A stretch of DNA of 5,652 nt from Gammaproteobacteria bacterium (lineage in GTDB: Bacteria > Pseudomonadota > Gammaproteobacteria > Competibacterales > Competibacteraceae), in the NCBI GenBank assembly GCA_020047885.1, contig JAIFNF010000221.1, positions 1 to 5,652 of the forward strand. Direction: 5' to 3'. Shown piece after piece: positions 1-5,652 of this stretch. Every line of letters begins with the position of its first letter. The stretch's first letter is position 1. The notes beneath the pieces were generated by a model. That model saw nothing but the letters and a program-made list of their open reading frames with translations. It did not search any database and was not told the DNA's origin. Both the position numbers and the translations under genes were made by a program.

Positions 1-121
1 GCGTCGGGTGAACTACCGGTGCAATGTGTTCAGCCCGAGGCCGTGCAACGCCCCAGCCGGGCGTGCGGGCGGCAAACTGCCGGGCGACTGCGGCAGCGGG
101 AGCTTTGAGTCGCGGACATCC
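1..121. other. GC-rich flank without a supported gene
   Basis: This stretch lies beyond the glgX stop and the REP-like repeat. It is GC-rich and has a short perfect stem, CGGCA/TGCCG, around positions 70-82. On the minus strand an ATG at 119 opens a frame that stops after about 30 codons, and a second frame stops at 13-15. The third minus frame stays open to the window edge, but it has no ATG, GTG or TTG start with a ribosome binding site that I can find. I see no tRNA-like or promoter-like structure. It is probably intergenic, or the edge of a gene outside the window. Confidence 0.4.
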
Positions 122-123
122 CG

Positions 124-170
124 AACCACCCCGCCGCTACGCGCCACCCCTCCTTGGCGAAGGAGGGGAT
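124..170. repeat. REP-like palindromic intergenic repeat
   Basis: A perfect 9-bp inverted repeat, CCCCTCCTT (147-155) and AAGGAGGGG (160-168), encloses the loop GGCG. It is preceded by a second, imperfect palindrome (about GCCGC-TAC-GCGCC, 132-144) flanked by two CACCCC copies. Twin GC-rich stems with this kind of sequence resemble dispersed REP/BIME-type intergenic repeats that I recall from many bacterial genomes; that identification is from memory. It sits 14 nt past the glgX stop codon. It could protect or end the operon transcript, but no T-tract follows the stem on the minus strand, so I do not call it an intrinsic terminator. Confidence 0.55.
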
Positions 171-182
171 TTCAGGCCACGC

Positions 183-2327
183 TTACCGAACCGGCGCTTC
201 ATCATTCAGAGCGAAGACGGTCACCGCCCGTGGTTCCATCTGGAAATCATCGCCATTGCGCAGCAAAAATTCGCCCGGTGCCAACTGTGGACGCGCGGTA
301 TCGAGCAGGCAGCGCCACTGACTGGCACTGCGCACGGTGGGCATTTGCACCGGAATCGACGTAAGACCGGCGTTGAAGAAAATCAACAGCGTATCATCCG
401 TTTCCGGATAACCGTCCGGAGTGAAATACTCCCCGGCATCGCCGGCCAGCAACATGCCAATGCACCGTGCCTTGGGTTCCTGCCAGTGGTAATCCGCCAT
501 GGCGCTACCGCCGGGGCTGATCCATTCCACATCGCGCAGCCCGTTGGTTTTGGAAATTTGCAAGCCATGGAGAAAGCGGGTGCGGCGTAATACCGGATGT
601 TCCCGGCGTAGACTGATCAGTCGGCGGGTGAAGTCCAGAAACTCCTGTTCCTCCGGGGGTAAATCCTTCCAGTCCAGCCAGTTGATTTCGTTATCCTGGC
701 AATAGGCATTGTTATTGCCGCCCTGACTACGGCCAAACTCATCACCAGCCAGCAACATCGGCGCGCCCTGAGCCAACAGCAGGGTCGCCAGCATATTGCG
801 CCGCTGGCGCAGACGGAGTTGCTGAATAGCCGGATCGGTGGTTGGTCCTTCAACGCCGTAGTTATTGCTGAAATTGGAAGGATGACCGTCGCGGTTGCCT
901 TCACCATTGACCTCATTATGGCGATCGTTATAGCTGACCAGATCAGCCAGGGTGAAACCGTCATGACTGGCGACATAGTTGACGGAGGCCCAGGGTCGCC
1001 GACAATCGTGTTCAAACAAATCGCTGGAAGCCAACAGATTCGGGGCCAGTCGCGAGAGCATCCCATCGTTACCACACCAGAAGCCGCGCACCGTGTCGCG
1101 GAACCGGTCGTTCCATTCGGCGGTCCCGGCGGGAAAACTACCGAGTTGATAGCCGCCCGGCCCAATATCCCACGGTTCCGCAATGATTTTGACCCGCGAC
1201 ATGGCCGGATCCTGGCGGATCGCATCGAAGAAGCCGCCGCCCCGGTCATAACCATAATCTTCCCGGCCCAGGGTGACCGCCAGATCAAAGCGGAACCCGT
1301 CAACATGCATCTCGTTGACCCAGTAGCGCAGGCTGTCCATCACCATCTGCAAAACGCGGGGGTGGATCAGATTCAGCGTATTCCCGCAGCCGGTGTCATT
1401 GATGTAATAGCGCCGGTCATCCGGGCGCAGCCGGTAGTACGAAGCGTTATCGATGCCTTTGAAACTGAGCGTCGGCCCCATCTGGTCACCCTCAGCGGTG
1501 TGGTTATAAACCACATCCAGCAGCACCTCGATGCCGGCGTCATGCAGACGCTTGACCATGGTCTTGAATTCCGCCAGATCGCCGCCGCTCAGATAGCGCG
1601 TTTCCGGCGCGAAGAAGCACAGCGTGTTGTAGCCCCAGTAATTGCGCAAACCCCGGTCGGTAAGAAACCGGTCATCCACAAATGAGTGCACCGGCATTAG
1701 TTCTACAGCGGTGATGCCCAGCGACTGGAGATGCTTGATAATTTCCGGATGGGCCATCCCGGCGAAGGTGCCGCGCAGGTGGTGGGGGATGCCCTCATGC
1801 CGGATCGTAAAGCCGCGCACATGGTTTTCATAAATGAGGGTTTGCGTCCAGGGAATTTCCGGTTGCCGGTCGCCCTCCCAGTTAAAAGTGGTGTCCACCA
1901 CCACGCACTTGAGCATTTCCCGGGCGTTATCACGGGTATCGAACGACAAATCGGCGTTGCTATGCCCGACCTGATAACCGCAGTGTTCATCGCGCAGATG
2001 CAGCGAGCCATAGAATTGCTTGGCGTAAGGATCAAGGAGCAGTTTGTGGTGATTGAAGCGGTGGCCGATCTGGGGTTCGTAGGGACCGGAGACCCGGTAG
2101 CCATACAGTGCGCCCGGCCATAAACCGGGGACATAGCCATGCCAGATCTGGTCAGTATGTTCGGGCAGCACCAACCGTTCAATCTCGCGTTGGCCCGAGG
2201 AATCAAACAGACACAATTCAACTTTTTCGGCATGAGCGGAGAACAGCGCAAAATTGACGCCTTTCCCATCCCAGGTCGCACCGAGTGGGTAGGATTTGCC
2301 TGGCCAGACGCGAGCGCGCGACGACAT
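183..2327 (-). CDS. glgX: Glycogen debranching enzyme GlgX (isoamylase-type, GH13)
   Basis: The 714-residue protein hydrolyses alpha-1,6 branch points, mainly the short stubs left after glycogen phosphorylase has trimmed the outer chains; it acts in the cytoplasm. An N-terminal CBM48-like domain (about 12-100, starting KSYPLGATWDGKGVNFALFS) precedes the GH13 barrel (about 160-590) and a C-terminal beta domain. Visible GH13 motifs are region I DVVYNH (271-276), region II DGFRFDLA with nucleophile Asp348, region III IIAEPWD with acid/base Glu384, and region IV ASHDGFTL with Asp456. The catalytic triad is therefore intact. Length is within the family range (E. coli GlgX is about 657). The ATG start is supported by a strong GGAGG seven nt upstream. 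It is the last gene of the co-directional block, 33 nt after the small ORF and about 2.1 kb from glgB. A related TreX/isoamylase specificity cannot be excluded from sequence alone. Confidence 0.96.
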   Translation of the reverse strand: MSSRARVWPGKSYPLGATWDGKGVNFALFSAHAEKVELCLFDSSGQREIERLVLPEHTDQIWHGYVPGLWPGALYGYRVSGPYEPQIGHRFNHHKLLLDPYAKQFYGSLHLRDEHCGYQVGHSNADLSFDTRDNAREMLKCVVVDTTFNWEGDRQPEIPWTQTLIYENHVRGFTIRHEGIPHHLRGTFAGMAHPEIIKHLQSLGITAVELMPVHSFVDDRFLTDRGLRNYWGYNTLCFFAPETRYLSGGDLAEFKTMVKRLHDAGIEVLLDVVYNHTAEGDQMGPTLSFKGIDNASYYRLRPDDRRYYINDTGCGNTLNLIHPRVLQMVMDSLRYWVNEMHVDGFRFDLAVTLGREDYGYDRGGGFFDAIRQDPAMSRVKIIAEPWDIGPGGYQLGSFPAGTAEWNDRFRDTVRGFWCGNDGMLSRLAPNLLASSDLFEHDCRRPWASVNYVASHDGFTLADLVSYNDRHNEVNGEGNRDGHPSNFSNNYGVEGPTTDPAIQQLRLRQRRNMLATLLLAQGAPMLLAGDEFGRSQGGNNNAYCQDNEINWLDWKDLPPEEQEFLDFTRRLISLRREHPVLRRTRFLHGLQISKTNGLRDVEWISPGGSAMADYHWQEPKARCIGMLLAGDAGEYFTPDGYPETDDTLLIFFNAGLTSIPVQMPTVRSASQWRCLLDTARPQLAPGEFLLRNGDDFQMEPRAVTVFALNDEAPVR

Positions 2328-2334
2328 AATGAAG

Positions 2335-2339
2335 CCTCC
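2335..2339 (-). promoter_or_regulatory. Ribosome binding site of glgX
   Basis: The minus strand reads ACGGAGG, then 7 nt, then ATG. This near-consensus Shine-Dalgarno site fixes the glgX start at 2327. It suggests glgX is translated independently of the upstream small ORF, whose stop lies about 20 nt before it. Confidence 0.8.
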
Positions 2340-2360
2340 GTAGGTTTGAATGAGTGGTGA

Positions 2361-2546
2361 TTAGCGCAGGTCGGCCATCGCTGGATGCCCGTCCCAATGG
2401 TTCATGATCAGTTCAATGATTTCAGGATAGCTGAAGGAAGGACAATATGGGGAACCCCCGTTGATGTCTGCGGTTTTTATATCATCATCTTTTGCGAAAA
2501 GGCATCCGATAGCGATGAACACGCACCGCAGGAAGAAACGGCTCAT
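2361..2546 (-). CDS. Possible small lipoprotein, unknown function
   Basis: I do not recognise this 61-residue protein. It starts MSRFFLRCVFIAIGC: two arginines and a hydrophobic stretch (about 4-18) end in Ile-Ala-Ile-Gly-Cys, a passable lipobox with Cys15, followed by an acidic KDDD, so export and lipidation at the inner membrane are possible. The Asp-rich start of the mature part would be compatible with inner-membrane retention. The rest is soluble, with a second Cys at 35. The ATG at 2546 has GAGG seven nt upstream; a TTG two codons earlier is less likely. The first 62 nt overlap the 3' end of tus in another frame, so the whole signal-like segment is also coding sequence for the Tus C-terminus and could be hydrophobic by chance. 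It ends 33 nt before glgX. The good ribosome site and packing favour a real gene; the short length and overlap argue for caution. Confidence 0.45.
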   Translation of the reverse strand: MSRFFLRCVFIAIGCLFAKDDDIKTADINGGSPYCPSFSYPEIIELIMNHWDGHPAMADLR

Positions 2547-3399
2547 CCTCAATCCTCACATCAGCACGGCGCAGACGCGGATTCCTCAACAAGTCAGGCG
2601 CAGTCGGCACGAAATCCGGCAGCGACTCGCCCGGTTGCAAAGGGATTAAAATCGGCAGCGGTGTTTGCATCAACCGCCGCTCCACACCAGAACCTCCAAG
2701 GGCAGCAAAGACTACATTCGCCCGCAGATGAGGACAAACGCTACGCACCCGAGCCAGCATCTCATCCTCGGGAATCTTGACCAGTCGCTGCAATTCCTGA
2801 TCGATCTCCGGAGTCTCGATCCGCTGTTCCAGCAAGCGTCGGGCATCAGCAACGCTGGTACGCTGAATCACCCGACCCTGTTTAGACCAGGTAAAGCCCA
2901 CTTTCAACGGACGCCGGTCGAGAAGGGGAAGATGCCGGTAGGCTTGCTTGAGATTCAAGCGAGCCGCGCCCATTCGACGCATCGCGGCAGCGACGACTTC
3001 CTGACGGCGATGTAAGTCAGCCATCGCCGCCGTCGCCTCCGCGCGAGCTAGGAATTTCAAAGCCAATACCGCCGCCTTAAAATCATCCTTAGCCGCATTG
3101 CACGCATGAGCCTCCGCCATGGTTTCCGGACTGGCACCGACCAGGCCAGGGCACGTCAGCGTTTCCCGACCATCCTGACCATCCTCATACCACAACGCCC
3201 GGTAGAGTTGAATGGCCTTAAGCCGCATATCCAACCGATCCAGAACCTCCGCATCGGTGCGTGAGACCCAAACCGGCCAAATGGCGTCATGACGAACTGC
3301 CGTACAGAATTGATCAAGATGCGTTAAAAAAGCCTCGAAACTTTCCAGAAGCACTACACGCAATGCGGCGGACGAAGGGGGAGTTAACGGAGCAGACAT
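2485..3399 (-). CDS. tus: Tus-family DNA replication terminus site-binding protein
   Basis: This 304-residue protein should bind Ter sites and arrest replication forks from one direction by blocking the DnaB helicase. By eye it aligns along its whole length with E. coli Tus (309 residues, recalled from memory). The N-terminal helices (LLESFEAFLTHLDQF) match, as does LTCPGLV (81-87) against Tus RLPGVL. AYRHLPLLDRRPLKVGFTW (153-171) matches AYRTLTVLHDPATLRFGW, and ARRLLEQRI (186-194) matches VLAQLEKSL. TPLPILI (246-252) matches TPLIALI, and the C-terminus LPAVRVHRY (289-297) matches IIPRLHLY. These cover the core DNA-binding domains. Identity is low, so it is a distant member. The residues that would align with the E. 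coli fork-lock pair Phe140/His144 appear to be Ala138 and Arg142. The ATG at 3399 is chosen because AAGGA lies 8 nt upstream; a TTG at 3432 has no such site. It lies 36 nt after cysB, probably in the same transcript. Confidence 0.8.
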   Translation of the reverse strand: MSAPLTPPSSAALRVVLLESFEAFLTHLDQFCTAVRHDAIWPVWVSRTDAEVLDRLDMRLKAIQLYRALWYEDGQDGRETLTCPGLVGASPETMAEAHACNAAKDDFKAAVLALKFLARAEATAAMADLHRRQEVVAAAMRRMGAARLNLKQAYRHLPLLDRRPLKVGFTWSKQGRVIQRTSVADARRLLEQRIETPEIDQELQRLVKIPEDEMLARVRSVCPHLRANVVFAALGGSGVERRLMQTPLPILIPLQPGESLPDFVPTAPDLLRNPRLRRADVRIEDEPFLPAVRVHRYRMPFRKR

Positions 3400-3407
3400 T
3401 ATGATTT

Positions 3408-3412
3408 TCCTT
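3408..3412 (-). promoter_or_regulatory. Ribosome binding site of tus
   Basis: The minus strand shows AAGGA, then 8 nt, then the ATG at 3399. This decides the start in favour of MSAPLTPP and makes the protein 304 residues, close to the family length of about 309. The upstream TTG at 3432, which would add eleven residues, has no Shine-Dalgarno sequence. Confidence 0.75.
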
Positions 3413-3441
3413 GTTATACCATCACCTAACAACGATTACAA
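3413..3441 (-). promoter_or_regulatory. Possible tus promoter overlapped by Ter-like motifs
   Basis: On the minus strand, TTGTAA (3441-3436) and TATAAC (3418-3413) are separated by 17 nt, resembling a sigma-70 promoter (4/6 and 5/6 matches). The -35 and spacer contain TTGTAATCGTTGTTAGG, which holds two partial copies of the E. coli Ter core GTTGTAAC: TTTGTAAT and GTTGTTAG. In E. coli, a Ter site overlaps the tus promoter and Tus represses itself. Against this reading, a start about 7 nt after TATAAC would fall downstream of the AAGGA ribosome site, leaving it out of the transcript. Any match in such a short AT-rich gap may also be chance. Confidence 0.25.
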
Positions 3442-4410
3442 AACCGGCAGTTCCAATCCCGCAAACAATAACTCTACTTCCTCAAACGATTGCGCCTGCT
3501 CCACCTGCCAAACCCGTTCACGAGTCAAATGGGAGGCAAAAAGCTGCATAAAATCGTACATATAGCAACGCAGAAAGGTACCCTGCCGAAAACCAATCTG
3601 GGTCATATTAGCCGCAAACAGATGTCCGGCATCCAGTCGCACTAAATCCCGATCGTAATGCGCGTCATACGCCATCCGCGCCACAATACCCACCCCCATC
3701 CCCAACCGAACATACGTCTTGATAATATCCGCATCCGTCGCAGTAAATACCACATTCGGTTTCAATTGTGCATTACGAAAAGCCTCATCCAACTGCGAAC
3801 GACCCGTAAAGCCAAACACATAAGTCACCAATGGATATTGAGCAACATCCTGCAAAGTCAACGAATCCAGTTCTGCCAAAGGATGACCCAACGGCACCAA
3901 CACACAACGCTCCCAAAAATAACAGGGCAACATGACCAAATCGGCAAAAAACTCCATGGCTTCAGTCGCAATTGCAAAATCCACCTCGCCAGACTGAACC
4001 AATTCCGCAATTTGCGCCGGCGAACCCTGATGAACTTGCAAAGTCACCGCAGGATAACGCTCACGAAAGGCTTTAATCACCGGTGGCAACGCATAACGCG
4101 CCTGAGTATGCGTCGTCGCGATCGACAAACTACCCCGACGATCATCACGATACTCTTCCGCCAAAATCTGAATATTGTTGACCTCCCGCAGAATACTCTC
4201 CGCCTTGGCAATAATCTGACGACCCACCGGCGTAACCTCGGTCAAATGCTTACCATTACGAGTAAACAACTCGACTCCTAACTCTTCCTCCAACAGACGC
4301 AGTTGCTTACTAATCCCCGGCTGAGACGTATAAAGCGCTTCAGCCGCCGCAGAAATATTCAAGCGATTGCGGACAATCGCAATCAGATAGCGTAACTGCT
4401 GTAACTTCAT
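3436..4410 (-). CDS. cysB: LysR-type transcriptional regulator CysB
   Basis: This 324-residue LysR-family regulator activates sulfate uptake and cysteine synthesis genes in response to N-acetylserine or O-acetylserine, and is antagonised by sulfide and thiosulfate (family knowledge). Its length equals that of E. coli CysB and the start MKLQQLRY is identical. The winged helix-turn-helix covers about 1-60, with the recognition segment LYTSQPGISKQLRLLEEELG (26-45), followed by the linker helix and a two-lobed effector domain from about 93. Pocket residues known from the CysB crystal structure are all present: Thr100, Thr102, Gln103, Thr149, Trp166 and Thr202, in SIATTHTQARYALP, FAIATEA and FGFTGRS. 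This supports CysB rather than Cbl or another LysR protein. It begins 31 nt after glgB, with only a weak GGA as ribosome site, and is followed by tus 36 nt on. Location inside a glycogen gene block is unusual, since cysB is normally a free-standing, self-regulated gene. Confidence 0.96.
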   Translation of the reverse strand: MKLQQLRYLIAIVRNRLNISAAAEALYTSQPGISKQLRLLEEELGVELFTRNGKHLTEVTPVGRQIIAKAESILREVNNIQILAEEYRDDRRGSLSIATTHTQARYALPPVIKAFRERYPAVTLQVHQGSPAQIAELVQSGEVDFAIATEAMEFFADLVMLPCYFWERCVLVPLGHPLAELDSLTLQDVAQYPLVTYVFGFTGRSQLDEAFRNAQLKPNVVFTATDADIIKTYVRLGMGVGIVARMAYDAHYDRDLVRLDAGHLFAANMTQIGFRQGTFLRCYMYDFMQLFASHLTRERVWQVEQAQSFEEVELLFAGLELPVL

Positions 4411-4441
4411 CTCAGTCCGGTTCCATATTGGTCACTTCGCC

Positions 4442-5652
4442 CTAGGTATAGCAAGGTGTCAGCACCAAACCCGTAAGCGGCGGCAAGTCCATAAGCAGCG
4501 AACAAGGCTGCCCCATATGCGGAACAGAGAACGCTCGAAGATCCTGGTTAGTCGCCCCACCACCAGCATAACACCGGGCATCCGAATTCAGAACTTCCCG
4601 ATAGCCCCCGGAAGAGGGTACGCCTACCCGATAGCCCAAACGAGCGACCGCTGCAAAATTAAGAATCACCACAGCAGCATCCTCAGCATCCCCAATCCGC
4701 CGCAAATAAACCACCACCGAATGTGCCGCATCATGACAATCCAGCCACTCAAAGCCTTCCTGGGCAAATTCACAACCATGTAAATACGACAACTCACGAT
4801 AAAGGCGATTCAGATCACTCATCAACCTGTGCAATCCATCATGCTCAGCTTTCGCCAATAAATCCCAATCGAGTACGCCAGCATGATCCCATTCACGCTC
4901 CTGACCAAATTCATTGCCCATAAACAAAAATTTCTTACCCGGATAAGTCCACATATAAACGTAAAGCAACCGCAAATTGGCAAAACGCTGACGGCGATCT
5001 CCCGCCATTCGGGTCATCAACGAACCCTTGCCATGCACCACCTCATCATGAGAGAGCGGCAGCATAAAATTTTCCGTAAAAGCGTACAGCAATCCAAACG
5101 TCAGCAACTCATGATGATGACGACGCAAGCCCGGATCGAGCATCAAATACTCCAAGGTATCGTGCATCCAGCCCATATTCCACTTCATCCCAAACCCCAA
5201 CCCACCCATCCAGGCCGGACGAGTCACTAACGGCCAAGCCGTCGATTCCTCAGCAATCATCAATACCCCCGGATAACGCCGATGAATCACATCATTCATC
5301 TCGCGCAGAAAAGCAATAGCCTCCAAATTCTCATTACCCCCGAAAGGGTTCGGTATCCATTCACCAGATTCGCGGGCGTAATCCAAGTAAAGCATCGAAG
5401 CCACCGCATCCACGCGCAAGCCATCCAAATGGCACTCTTCCAGCCAGAAACAAGCACTGGCCAGCAGAAAATTCTTCACCTGATTACAACCATAATTAAA
5501 GACCAGCGTTCCCCAACTGCGATGCTCACGACGGGCAGGATCGGCATATTCATACAAATAAGAACCATCAAAACAGGCTAAACCGTGCGCATCCTTGGGA
5601 AAATGACCCGGAACCCAATCCAGAATGACGCCAATGCCGGCCTGATGACAAT
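4442..5652 (-). CDS. glgB: 1,4-alpha-glucan branching enzyme GlgB, partial (5' end outside window)
   Basis: The last 402 residues of a GH13 branching enzyme, which cuts alpha-1,4 chains and rejoins them through alpha-1,6 links during glycogen synthesis in the cytoplasm. The frame runs off the window edge; the E. coli enzyme is about 728 residues, so roughly 320 N-terminal residues (CBM48 domains and start of the barrel) are missing here. Numbering from the first codon at the edge, visible motifs are [10 protein letters not shown] (region I), [10 protein letters not shown] with nucleophile Asp81 (codon 5408-5410), MIAEEST with acid/base Glu134 (5249-5251), and [10 protein letters not shown] with Asp202 (5045-5047). 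[20 protein letters not shown] and [13 protein letters not shown] are also typical. The catalytic set is complete and the C-terminal beta domain ends normally. The internal TTG at 5557 is a plain leucine, not a start. It is the first gene of the block visible here, followed 31 nt later by cysB. Confidence 0.96.
   Translation of the reverse strand, partial: CHQAGIGVILDWVPGHFPKDAHGLACFDGSYLYEYADPARREHRSWGTLVFNYGCNQVKNFLLASACFWLEECHLDGLRVDAVASMLYLDYARESGEWIPNPFGGNENLEAIAFLREMNDVIHRRYPGVLMIAEESTAWPLVTRPAWMGGLGFGMKWNMGWMHDTLEYLMLDPGLRRHHHELLTFGLLYAFTENFMLPLSHDEVVHGKGSLMTRMAGDRRQRFANLRLLYVYMWTYPGKKFLFMGNEFGQEREWDHAGVLDWDLLAKAEHDGLHRLMSDLNRLYRELSYLHGCEFAQEGFEWLDCHDAAHSVVVYLRRIGDAEDAAVVILNFAAVARLGYRVGVPSSGGYREVLNSDARCYAGGGATNQDLRAFSVPHMGQPCSLLMDLPPLTGLVLTPCYT

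Noticed and set aside
147..168. Hairpin read as an intrinsic terminator of glgX
   Set aside because: The stem is perfect, but the minus strand continues TGGCGCG after it, with no U-tract. A repeat element explains it better; a role in transcript ending remains possible.
24..590. Plus-strand open frame covering the flank and glgX 3' end
   Set aside because: It runs through the palindromic repeat and the antisense of glgX, has no ribosome site that I see, and has a low-information composition.
1626..1633. Ter-like GTTGTAGC in glgX
   Set aside because: Only seven of eight core bases match and the flanks do not. It lies in conserved coding sequence (WGYNTL) and is expected by chance.
819..1685. 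Long plus-strand open frame of 288 codons
   Set aside because: It lies wholly opposite glgX, whose catalytic motifs are intact. The translation has no recognisable motif, so it is a shadow of the GC-rich coding strand.
3400..3432. Upstream TTG start for tus at 3432
   Set aside because: It would add eleven residues but lacks a Shine-Dalgarno sequence, whereas the ATG at 3399 has AAGGA at ideal spacing and gives the family length.
3658..4281. Plus-strand open frame of 207 codons opposite cysB
   Set aside because: The product is rich in Arg, Thr, Asn, Gln and Ile without domain features, as expected from the antisense of a G+T-rich gene. CysB on the other strand is unmistakable.
5482..5491. 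Ter-like GGTTGTAATC on the minus strand in glgB
   Set aside because: Seven of ten bases match and the key C is replaced by T. It encodes part of the NYG..QV segment, so coincidence is the simpler explanation.
4442..5557. glgB read as a complete short gene starting at the TTG at 5557
   Set aside because: The frame continues to the window edge with the conserved branching-enzyme segment [10 protein letters not shown] upstream, so the gene is simply cut by the window.

Overview
The window carries one strand of tightly packed genes, all on the minus strand, so the reading order runs from high to low coordinates: glgB (3' part only), cysB, a tus-type replication-terminator gene, a possible small lipoprotein gene, and glgX. 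The gaps are 31 nt (glgB-cysB), 36 nt (cysB-tus), a 62-nt overlap (tus-small ORF) and 33 nt (small ORF-glgX). No convincing intrinsic terminator lies between any of them. This looks like a single co-transcribed block whose promoter lies outside the window, beyond position 5652. About 180 nt after the glgX stop codon (1-182) hold no gene I can support, but they do contain a palindromic REP-like repeat.

The organism is most likely a gammaproteobacterium. The CysB protein is 324 residues long, like the enterobacterial protein, and keeps every sulfate-pocket residue I could check. GlgB and GlgX are of the proteobacterial type. The Tus homologue belongs to a family best known from Enterobacterales and related plasmids, but it is divergent enough to suggest a different lineage. 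A glycogen-storing gammaproteobacterium would fit; that is a guess from gene content only.

Functionally, GlgB makes alpha-1,6 branches in glycogen, and GlgX removes the short branch stubs left during breakdown. The two glycogen genes flank a 2.1-kb block without an obvious role in glycogen: CysB (sulfur/cysteine regulator), Tus (replication fork arrest at Ter sites) and a small putative envelope lipoprotein. The Tus assignment rests on my by-eye comparison with the E. coli protein recalled from memory, and it is the most notable item here. Base composition also changes along the window. The glgB and cysB part is strongly C-over-G and A-over-T on the plus strand, while glgX is balanced, and the change falls around the tus gene.
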